The translations under genes and the position numbers were made by a program. 7,903 nucleotides of DNA from UBA3775 sp051877895 (GTDB lineage Bacteria; Bacillota; Clostridia; Lachnospirales; Lachnospiraceae), in NCBI GenBank assembly GCA_051877895.1, contig JBJEJI010000077.1, positions 1 through 7,903 of the forward strand. Reading direction: 5' to 3'. Below, one piece after another: positions 1 through 6,140 of this stretch. The stretch's first letter is position 1, and each line of letters opens with the position of its first letter. Under the pieces are notes generated by a model that was not told the DNA's origin, ran no database searches, and saw nothing but the letters and a program-made list of their open reading frames with translations.

Positions 1-338
1 TCTACTTTTTTCCGCAGTTCTAAAGCCATCAGATGTATAAGAGTGACATCATAGGTCTGTGACATACAGTGGTTGATCTGTTTGATCATTCCCGAATCCT
101 GAATCGTCTGATTAACTACATCTGCCTGCTCGTCCATTGACACGTCAGGATTGATCAGTAACTGACCGGCTACAATTGATTTGACAAAGGCAGTGGCTGT
201 CTGATTTACCTGTGCAATTAATTCCTCGTAAGGAACTTTATAATAGGTCTTCAGGATATCCAAAGGAACATTCTCACGGTTTTGCTTTAGTTTGGAAAGC
301 AGCTTTTCTAGGCTGCTTCCCAGTTCATAAGTAGTCAA
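1..338 (-). CDS. Unrecognised helical protein, C-terminus off the left edge
   Basis: An open frame of 112 codons runs off the left edge without a stop. The likely start is TTG at 338-336: the sequence AGGTGA lies 7 nt upstream (351-346), and the TTG overlaps the TGA stop of the preceding gene as TTGA. This arrangement points to translational coupling. A GTG at 344 is in frame but too close to the Shine-Dalgarno sequence, and a stop lies just upstream of it. The protein opens MTTYELGSSLEKLLSKLKQN and looks mostly helical and soluble, with no membrane segment or signal peptide. I see no catalytic motif and do not recognise the family. As the last visible gene after the SpoVT-like regulator and the small beta-rich protein, it may be part of the same element's housekeeping set. 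That is inference only. The reading frame is secure; the function is unknown. Confidence 0.75.
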   Translation of the reverse strand, partial: MTTYELGSSLEKLLSKLKQNRENVPLDILKTYYKVPYEELIAQVNQTATAFVKSIVAGQLLINPDVSMDEQADVVNQTIQDSGMIKQINHCMSQTYDVTLIHLMALELRKKV

Positions 339-586
339 GCACACATCACCTCATTTTCATTCGGTACGTTTTCATATTTCAGGGTGTACCGGGTGTTACG
401 GGTTTCGAAAACAATGCTGTTTCCGGATACTTCCAGAATACGTTCCACAGCAGTCGTCATGAAAGTATGTGTCTGAGTAGAAATCCATGCACGTTCCCCG
501 ATTCGAAGAGGCAGGAATAGGGTTCCAGTCACGGTAATTGCCATTTTTTTGATGTTGCTTATCGGTCTGATATTTGTTCTTTTCAT
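335..586 (-). CDS. Small beta-rich protein of unknown function, 83 aa
   Basis: The start is ATG at 586-584, preceded by GGGGTG eight bases upstream and lying 17 nt after the stop of the SpoVT-like gene. A longer in-frame extension to 649 would overlap that gene and has no ribosome binding site. The protein begins MKRTNIRPISNIKKM. From about residue 15 it alternates hydrophobic and polar residues with many Thr, Val and Ile and few helix formers, as expected of a small beta-barrel of SH3-like or OB-like size. There is no signal peptide, Cys cluster or enzyme motif. Its stop overlaps the TTG start of the following gene, so the two are probably made in linked amounts. I do not recognise the family. 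Small basic-start beta proteins are common passengers in conjugative elements of Clostridia, which fits but does not prove the setting. Confidence 0.75.
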   Translation of the reverse strand: MKRTNIRPISNIKKMAITVTGTLFLPLRIGERAWISTQTHTFMTTAVERILEVSGNSIVFETRNTRYTLKYENVPNENEVMCA

Positions 587-603
587 GGTGATCACACCCC
601 TTT

Positions 604-1116
604 TTAACAAAATTCTTTCTCTAATGTTTTTGCCACTAACCTTGCACATCCCATTTCCATCTCAGTAAGTGGAGTTTTGGATAAAACTGCCAGAGTAAGA
701 GGCAGTTCCTTGTCATTGTGGATTGGAAACAGTGCCGCTACGGGTTCCCTGTGATGGGAAAGCATGTAAAGAGGCTGACTTATATCCAGAACCACCTCAT
801 TTCCGGAGGCGATATAAGGCTCCAGTCTTTCCGGAAGGGAAGTGCCTTCTGGAAGATATATCCCTGTTGTTGCAATGACATACTGGTCTGTGCAGATAAA
901 GGCTCCGTGTTTGATTGAACTATAAAGAATGGAAAGAATACTCTGGAGCTTTATAGTATCCTGATGAGGTTCTCTGCATTTTCGAATTCGGATTTCCTGA
1001 TTGGATAATTCCACTTCCAGGGGATTCCCATTCTCAAGTTTTAAAAGTCTGCGCAGTTTCGCAGGAATAACGATGCGTCCCTGCGAATCTATGGTGCAGA
1101 TATCTGAGTATTTCAT
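604..1116 (-). CDS. SpoVT-like AbrB/GAF transcriptional regulator, 170 aa
   Basis: Residues 5-47 form an AbrB/SpoVT swapped-hairpin DNA-binding domain, seen in the motif TIDSQGRIVIPAKLRRLLKL followed by GNPLEVEL. Residues 55-168 resemble the GAF-like C-terminal domain of Bacillus SpoVT. LYSSIKHGAFICTDQYVIATTG lines up by eye with LYDSLGHSVLICDRDVYIAVSG of SpoVT, and the closing helix has the same pattern. Length (170 aa) is close to SpoVT (about 178). SpoVT is a tetrameric regulator of forespore genes; a copy inside an accessory cluster more likely controls the cluster or senses host state (inference). The start is ATG at 1116-1114 behind AAAGGTGA. A longer frame reaching 1272 would run back through the terminator at 1135-1164 and the end of the preceding gene, so I reject that start. 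There is no room for a promoter between that terminator and this gene. Confidence 0.88.
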   Translation of the reverse strand: MKYSDICTIDSQGRIVIPAKLRRLLKLENGNPLEVELSNQEIRIRKCREPHQDTIKLQSILSILYSSIKHGAFICTDQYVIATTGIYLPEGTSLPERLEPYIASGNEVVLDISQPLYMLSHHREPVAALFPIHNDKELPLTLAVLSKTPLTEMEMGCARLVAKTLEKEFC

Positions 1117-1134
1117 AAAATCACCTTTCTTTCT

Positions 1135-1164
1135 AAAAGAAAAGAAGCAGCAAATTGCCGCTTC
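1135..1164 (-). terminator. Intrinsic terminator after the 234-aa gene
   Basis: On the minus strand an 8-bp stem (GAAGCGGC with GCTGCTTC, one G-U pair) closes a 5-base loop at 1144-1164. It is followed by a U-rich run TTTTCTTTT (1143-1135). It lies 13 nt after the preceding stop codon and ends 18 nt before the ATG of the SpoVT-like gene, practically touching its ribosome binding site. The following gene therefore needs read-through or a promoter inside the preceding gene, so this may be a partial terminator or attenuator. Confidence 0.8.
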
Positions 1165-1177
1165 CTTTCCATAAACT

Positions 1178-1190
1178 TTATGCGGCATAA
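1178..1190. repeat. 13-bp perfect palindrome at the end of the 234-aa gene
   Basis: TTATGCGGCATAA has two 6-base arms around one central base and includes the stop codon. It sits 14 nt upstream of the terminator at 1135-1164. The placement mirrors that of the palindrome at 7007-7019, which is why both are listed. Chance remains a fair explanation for either. Confidence 0.3.
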
Positions 1191-1882
1191 GGCGATGCCT
1201 GTGCCGGGTTTTGATATTGTCCGTTTTGTTGGATTCTTTGAGATTGTTGTTCTGCATAAGCCCGCTTCCCATTTGAAATAAGGGAAGGTGCCATACAGGA
1301 TTCCCAGTTGGTAATGTAAGAATCCGTGCGTTTTAGTAACGTATACAGGTCCATGTCCGTTAGCTGGATAAAGGCGTTCTTTTCTAAAATAAAACTCCCG
1401 GATTTCATATAAGAGCCGCCATTCTGATTTTTGACCTTGATGCCTTTGCCATTTACAATCTGAATCCGCCAGGGGCTTTTCATCATCCGCCCGTTCTGGT
1501 CATTTACATGCCGGGAAATAGAAAATTGCTGTGCAATGGAGTAGCCCTGGGCATCAGGGTTTCCGTATATTTTGCTCAGCGACCATTCAAATTCCTGGAA
1601 GCCGGCAGTGATCCTGGTTAAGAAAAACTGGATCTGTTCCGGTGCCAGATTGAACTGGACGATGATATTTTTATTTCCCGTTCCATTGGAATAATCCTGG
1701 ATCGTGATTCCAATCAGGGAGTTGACATTATGACCGTTTTCCTGGTACTCACCTTTGGCATGTATCTGAGCATAACTGGTCAGTGGTGCATACCTAAGCC
1801 TGTCATAAACAGCAATGAGTTTGCGATCCGTTTGTACTTTATAGATCTGCTCGGAGATCCGTGGTGGTTGATTCTGATTCAT
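1178..1882 (-). CDS. Unrecognised 234-aa protein with Gln/Asn-rich tail
   Basis: The start is ATG at 1882-1880 with AGAAGGG about 7 nt upstream, 16 nt after the VWA gene's stop, so it belongs to the same operon. Residues about 10-195 look like a compact mixed alpha/beta domain. It includes strands around 55-78 (IGITIQDYS, NIIVQFNLA), a helix around 81-105 (PEQIQFFLTRI), a basic stretch at 133-153 (MMKSPWRIQIVNGKGIKVKN) and helices from 175 to 195. Residues 205-234 are rich in Gln, Asn, Ala and Tyr and probably disordered, resembling the tail of the SSB-like protein in this window. There is no signal peptide, membrane segment or catalytic motif. I do not recognise the family. A nucleic-acid-binding role alongside the SSB, or a substrate/adaptor for the AAA-VWA pair, are guesses from composition and position. 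Confidence 0.82.
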   Translation of the reverse strand: MNQNQPPRISEQIYKVQTDRKLIAVYDRLRYAPLTSYAQIHAKGEYQENGHNVNSLIGITIQDYSNGTGNKNIIVQFNLAPEQIQFFLTRITAGFQEFEWSLSKIYGNPDAQGYSIAQQFSISRHVNDQNGRMMKSPWRIQIVNGKGIKVKNQNGGSYMKSGSFILEKNAFIQLTDMDLYTLLKRTDSYITNWESCMAPSLISNGKRAYAEQQSQRIQQNGQYQNPAQASPYAA

Positions 1883-1898
1883 AGCTTTTCCCTTCTTT

Positions 1899-4010
1899 CT
1901 ACTTCAGGTATTGTTTCACTAACAGCGTCATGTTTTTTGGTAAGTCTTCCAGTTTTGTAATATCCAGAAAGCCATCCTGGTAGATTCGCTTAATATTTTC
2001 CTTATCATCTCCGATTGCTGCAGCAAAGAGTTTGATTCCTTTTTTGGAATACTCCTTTTTAATGCCACGCAGGTCGGCTTCTGCTTCAGTGCCGTAATAG
2101 CCGGTATCTGCAGGCTGTCCGTCAGAAATGATAATCAGAAGTTTCTGCTTTTCCGGACGTTTTGCCAGATGCTCCGCCACAAAGCGAAGGGCAGCACCGT
2201 CACGATTTCCGCCTCTTGCTGACATATCCATGAGCCGGTAGCGGTCTGAAGTGTCGATCGAATCAAATTCTGCATAGGAATAAAGTTCTACGCCTCTGCC
2301 ACCAGTTGAATGGCCATATATAGTAATGGGCACTTGAAGGCTCTGGCAGAAATCATAAAGCACAATGGCCGTCTTTTTCGCATGTGTAATCCGGTCTCCC
2401 CAGCTCATTGATCCACTCTCGTCTACCAAAAGTCCTACTGCAAGTTTCTGCTCTTCAGAAGGAAGCCTGGTCCTGGTGAAAAAGGTTCCATCTTCGTGGT
2501 GCATTGCACGTGTATCCAGACGTTTTCCAAATTGCAGGTTCTTTAATTTACCGCCCTCACTTTCTTCCTTTAAAAGCGGTGCGATAGACTTCTGTAGGCG
2601 CTTAGACGCCCGGATAAGCATTGGTGTTACAGCATGATATGACTGTTTTAATGAATCCGGTACATATGCTATTCGGTTGATCGTAACATGAACTCCGGTA
2701 TGAGCATTCCCATAATGGATATCGTTTGCTGCCTTCTGAAGTTCTTCGGTCATTTCCTGCTGATATTGTGTTTCTGCTTTCTCAGTAGCGATGCCATTCA
2801 GGATCCGGAACAATTCGTTGGCAGACTTTTCATAACCGGTGCCAAGGTACTGGTGATTATAAGTAATTCCTGGATTATTTTCGTCAAGGATGGTATTTGT
2901 TTTCGCAAGTGCGATCCGGTTTCCTTCTTCAGCTACAACATCCTGGGCAGCCTGCGTATTTTCCTGACGCATGGCAGGAGGAGTACACGGTAAGGGATTT
3001 GCTTTCTGTTCCTTTTTCCCTTCTTCAGCCTGCTTTGGCATAGTACCGCCTTTGCCGGAAGGCAATGGGGTGGCACCATGAATCTGGTTACCCAAAAGTT
3101 CCTCTAACATCTGACTTGCATCCGATTCAGAATGCTGCTTCATTCTTTCTTTTGTCTCTTCGATCAGAGGCTTGATGTATTCCCATAGAATAGCCACAAT
3201 GTGATTAGAAGCGTGAAAACGGTCCTTTGTTTCATCTGAATAAATGGCATCATCTACATATGGCATGCAGTCTTCCAGATAATCCAGATAAGGACCCTTA
3301 TAACCAGACAGGTTATTGATGGTTCCCGCCCTGCAGTATTGAAGCAGAAGATTTGCCATGATTGCAAAATCAGAATACTTTTTTTCAATCTGACTCTGGA
3401 TCGATGGCATCAGTTCACACATTCGCAGGTTATTCAATTCAATCCCCCGACGGAAAGTACCCGGATGAGAAACACACATGCGTGCTTCGATATAGATATC
3501 TTCCAGAATGTTATTGATGTGAGAGGCACAGGATGCCAGAGTCAGGCAGGTCGCTTTATCTTTGCTATCCATAGCCTCCAGTATTTCTTCACAATTTGTC
3601 TGATAGGAAAATTCCGTAAAGGAAGGATTGGATGGGTAGAAGGCACCTTTTTCTATGTTGCCAAGATATAGTCCCAAGGCTGTAAAATCTGAGAACAGCA
3701 GGTGGGCGGTCTCATGCCCATTGAATCCGACAAGGCTTTCGGAACGGAGATACCGGGAAGGAAAACTCTGGGTGATTTCATTGGCAGCATTGATATGGAT
3801 TTTATAGTTATCCGTATGTGCAATGCCTGCGTCTGCCCGGGCATCCCATTCCATCAGAGCCTGAAGACCCTGACGGTAGCGGCCGGTAGCCGCTTTCGCC
3901 ATAGAGGTCAGGTATTTCTGGTAAGCAGATGAGGTGAACAGTTCCTCGTCACTGATGGCAAGTTCCTGATCCCGAATCATCTGTTTTAATTTTTTCTGGT
4001 TGCTATTCAA
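1899..4010 (-). CDS. CobT-like VWA protein with N-terminal HExxH motif, 703 aa
   Basis: The C-terminal third (about 523-703) is a VWA domain. It has the MIDAS motif DESGS at residues 530-534, the CobT-type segment RGGNRDGAAL at 599-608, and LLIIISDGQPAD with Asp630. The GNRDG...RPEKQK...ISDG run resembles cobaltochelatase CobT closely. The N-terminal half (about 1-300) carries HETAH at 99-103, matching the zinc-peptidase HExxH signature, and NNILEDIYIEARM at 166-178, which could supply a third ligand (Glu170) or Glu175. Residues 290-370 form a polar linker rich in Gln, Glu and Lys. Partners of this type are activated by a MoxR/CobS-class ATPase, and one is encoded two genes upstream. Translation starts at TTG (4010-4008) after AAAGGA; no better ATG lies nearby. 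Whether it is a peptidase, a metal chaperone or neither cannot be told from sequence. Confidence 0.9.
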   Translation of the reverse strand: MNSNQKKLKQMIRDQELAISDEELFTSSAYQKYLTSMAKAATGRYRQGLQALMEWDARADAGIAHTDNYKIHINAANEITQSFPSRYLRSESLVGFNGHETAHLLFSDFTALGLYLGNIEKGAFYPSNPSFTEFSYQTNCEEILEAMDSKDKATCLTLASCASHINNILEDIYIEARMCVSHPGTFRRGIELNNLRMCELMPSIQSQIEKKYSDFAIMANLLLQYCRAGTINNLSGYKGPYLDYLEDCMPYVDDAIYSDETKDRFHASNHIVAILWEYIKPLIEETKERMKQHSESDASQMLEELLGNQIHGATPLPSGKGGTMPKQAEEGKKEQKANPLPCTPPAMRQENTQAAQDVVAEEGNRIALAKTNTILDENNPGITYNHQYLGTGYEKSANELFRILNGIATEKAETQYQQEMTEELQKAANDIHYGNAHTGVHVTINRIAYVPDSLKQSYHAVTPMLIRASKRLQKSIAPLLKEESEGGKLKNLQFGKRLDTRAMHHEDGTFFTRTRLPSEEQKLAVGLLVDESGSMSWGDRITHAKKTAIVLYDFCQSLQVPITIYGHSTGGRGVELYSYAEFDSIDTSDRYRLMDMSARGGNRDGAALRFVAEHLAKRPEKQKLLIIISDGQPADTGYYGTEAEADLRGIKKEYSKKGIKLFAAAIGDDKENIKRIYQDGFLDITKLEDLPKNMTLLVKQYLK

Positions 4011-4030
4011 TTCTTATTCGTCCTTTCTTT

Positions 4031-4294
4031 TTAAAATAATTTTTTAGTCAAAAGCTCTTCCATGGTGTATCCGAAATAGACTGCCAGATGGTAGACCACA
4101 AATACGGGTGGAAAGCCTCTTCCTAATTCATACTTACGATAAGATTTTGTTGGAATATGCAGAATCCTTGCCAGGGTTTTCTGGGAAAGATTCCAGCGTG
4201 GTAGTTTCCGCAGATAATGGATATTTGCGGAGAAAATATCCAGCATATCTTCTTCTGTAATTTTTAAATTGTTATAAGGTTTTCTCTGTGTCAA
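4031..4294 (-). CDS. Small XRE-type helix-turn-helix protein, 87 aa
   Basis: Residues about 20-84 fit a Cro/C1 (XRE) fold. The segment LSQKTLARILHIPTKSYRKY (36-55) is the helix-turn-helix, followed by ELGRGFPP and then the typical closing pattern LAVYFGYTMEELL (70-82). The most likely start is TTG at 4294-4292, nine bases after a perfect AGGAGG (4309-4304) that overlaps the stop of the ATPase gene. A longer frame to 4420 would overlap the ATPase by over 100 nt and lacks a ribosome binding site. The protein is basic and has no other domain. It lies between the AAA+ and VWA genes with gaps of 13 and 20 nt, so all three are co-transcribed. It could repress the operon or act as a DNA-targeting adaptor for the ATPase complex; both are inference. 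Confidence 0.85.
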   Translation of the reverse strand: MTQRKPYNNLKITEEDMLDIFSANIHYLRKLPRWNLSQKTLARILHIPTKSYRKYELGRGFPPVFVVYHLAVYFGYTMEELLTKKLF

Positions 4295-4307
4295 TGTACC
4301 AACCCTC

Positions 4308-6122
4308 CTATGCTGCGAGAATGGAATCCAGACAACCGGTTTCCACTTCCGAACGGCTTTCTGCGTCAGCAGATACCGAAGAAAGGATCGTGTAATGTGC
4401 AGCTTCCCGGACATCACCACAGACCATATAGGACTGCACCCAGGAAATCAGTTCACGTACACCGCAGCATCCGTCTGTGATCAGATTCTCACTGCAGTAT
4501 TCGGAAACAGCCTTGACGATCTGTGCCATAGTGCGGACCATTTTCTTATCTTTGCATCCGGTGATTCCAAGAACGCGCTGTACCAGTGTTTCTTCATCCG
4601 GCTCCTCCAGATCGATCACCAGATTCATTCTGGAAATGACAGATTGGTTCATTTGTTTACAGCCTGCATAATCATTGTTGGTTGTAACAACGATGGTCGT
4701 ATCCGGATGCCGCTTGATTACTTCCCCGTTCGGCAGAAATACACTGTTACATCTGTCAAGAAGGGAATTGAGTCCTACTAAAACACCGGGGTTTGCGATG
4801 ACCGTCGGCTCCTGAAGTTCCACCAGATAACCGTGTCGGATTGCCTCAACAAGAGGGGTATCTACGTATTTAAACTTCTGGTGGGAAGACTGGTTCTTAT
4901 AATGTTCATGCATTTCATCAAAGATTGTGTCGATGAGCTGTTTGTATACCACATCCTCCGTCACCTCTTCGTCATAAATACCGGTCAGCTTCTGATAAGC
5001 AGTTGCTGGGTCTAACATGATATCCTGGAAAGATGGATATTCATTCTGAAGACTGGATAATTTTCCATCTACATCCGGAAGGATCTGACCGAGCAGATCA
5101 AATATCTCTGTATTGGCAGAGCAGGTAATGCACCGGTAGGGTAGATGTAAGCCAGCAGCAATCGCCTTGGCACCTTCTGTTTTTCCGGTTCCTGCAGGAC
5201 CCCGCAGAAGAAAATTCCGCATAGGTGAAACAGTATTCGTTGTCAATTTTGCATGTTCACAGATCCGCTTGATCTCCGGCGGTATGATATACCATGGTTC
5301 CAGCGTTGGAACAGTAAGTTCTTCCTGGGGAGTGAGTATCCGAGATTCGGATAAGACGTATTTGTTTACAAAGTCTTCTTTGGCAATGGCTTCCCTGTTT
5401 CTTTTTGTGGTAGAACCGGGAATCAGCACTTGAAAAGTACCAAAGAGCGTATTTGTAGGTGCATAAGTACCCTGCTGTACTGCGAATGGTTTGAGCTTGG
5501 GAATAGCACCGTTGGCAGGAGTATCATTGTGAATCCCGCCGGTAGAAAGAGAAGTTCCGTATCGTAATCTGCGATAGATATTATCACAAAGGACGGCTGC
5601 AGTTTTCACGGCTTCTTCCATATCCGTATAACCATTGTCGCGATGCTTTTTCAACTCCTGATAATACTCGTTAAACTCATCATCCTGCATGATGGTAGGA
5701 AGAAGCGCAAATAAAAGTGCAGTTCCGGTGTTCTTATCTTCCTTCAAAAGATATTGACCGGATGCTGTTTCGGGATCTATTGGTTTGGGATAAATACCGG
5801 CAATGAATTTTCCGTTTGTCCGATTATAGATCACTACATGCAGATCTCCGGTCTTGCTTGGATATTCTGCTATTGTATAATTATTCCCCTGGCTGCCAAT
5901 TGCCCCGAGTTCTTCTGAAACGGTTCCACCGGGCGGATTTTCCAGTTCCATGTATGCAAGAATAGCCCGGAGCGTGGACGCATGAAGTGTCGAACGTTTC
6001 TGAGGCTGTGTGCAGTATTTGGAATAGACATCCTTCCTGATGGGATCATCCGTATAATCTTCAAAAGGTTCCGGAAGCTTTCGCTTGAAAGACCAGTTAC
6101 TGATCAGGTTTCCATTTGGCAT
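4308..6122 (-). CDS. CobS/MoxR-like AAA+ ATPase, 604 aa
   Basis: Residues about 280-520 are an AAA+ module. Walker A is GPAGTGKT at 308-315. The pre-Walker B stretch is YVDTPLVEAIRHGYLVELQE at 419-438, and sensor 1 is VVTTNNDY around 478-485. NQSVISRMN (492-500) holds a likely arginine finger, Arg498. The order and the phrase NPGVLVGLNSLLD match MoxR/CobS/NorQ-type ATPases. In the Walker B position Gln437 stands where Asp is usual, with Glu438 kept. About 60 helical residues (355-415) separate the Walker A half from the Walker B half. Residues 1-275 are an unrecognised N-terminal region, possibly for substrate or partner binding. The start is ATG at 6122-6120 behind AAGGAGGAG, 18 nt from the preceding stop. 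With the downstream VWA protein it should form a chaperone-like remodelling pair; the client is unknown. Confidence 0.9.
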   Translation of the reverse strand: MPNGNLISNWSFKRKLPEPFEDYTDDPIRKDVYSKYCTQPQKRSTLHASTLRAILAYMELENPPGGTVSEELGAIGSQGNNYTIAEYPSKTGDLHVVIYNRTNGKFIAGIYPKPIDPETASGQYLLKEDKNTGTALLFALLPTIMQDDEFNEYYQELKKHRDNGYTDMEEAVKTAAVLCDNIYRRLRYGTSLSTGGIHNDTPANGAIPKLKPFAVQQGTYAPTNTLFGTFQVLIPGSTTKRNREAIAKEDFVNKYVLSESRILTPQEELTVPTLEPWYIIPPEIKRICEHAKLTTNTVSPMRNFLLRGPAGTGKTEGAKAIAAGLHLPYRCITCSANTEIFDLLGQILPDVDGKLSSLQNEYPSFQDIMLDPATAYQKLTGIYDEEVTEDVVYKQLIDTIFDEMHEHYKNQSSHQKFKYVDTPLVEAIRHGYLVELQEPTVIANPGVLVGLNSLLDRCNSVFLPNGEVIKRHPDTTIVVTTNNDYAGCKQMNQSVISRMNLVIDLEEPDEETLVQRVLGITGCKDKKMVRTMAQIVKAVSEYCSENLITDGCCGVRELISWVQSYMVCGDVREAAHYTILSSVSADAESRSEVETGCLDSILAA

Positions 6123-6140
6123 AGTATTTCTCCTCCTTTT

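Noticed and set aside
604..1116. AbrB-type antitoxin of a toxin-antitoxin pair
   Set aside because: The protein is twice the size of such antitoxins and has a SpoVT-like GAF domain, and the adjacent small gene does not resemble a MazF, PemK or VapC toxin.
1117..1272. Longer start for the SpoVT-like gene at 1272
   Set aside because: The extension covers the terminator and the end of the preceding gene. The AbrB domain begins right after the ATG at 1116.
4030..4051. A/T-rich inverted stretch after the XRE gene as a terminator
   Set aside because: The pairing is only A-T over a few bases without a GC stem, and the VWA gene follows at 20 nt in the same operon.
4295..4420. Longer start for the XRE gene at 4420
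   Set aside because: It overlaps the ATPase coding end by over 100 nt and has no ribosome binding site, whereas TTG at 4294 follows a perfect AGGAGG.
1899..6122. Cobalamin biosynthesis (cobaltochelatase) locus
   Set aside because: The ATPase and VWA proteins resemble CobS and CobT only at family level. There is no CobN or any other corrin pathway gene in the window.
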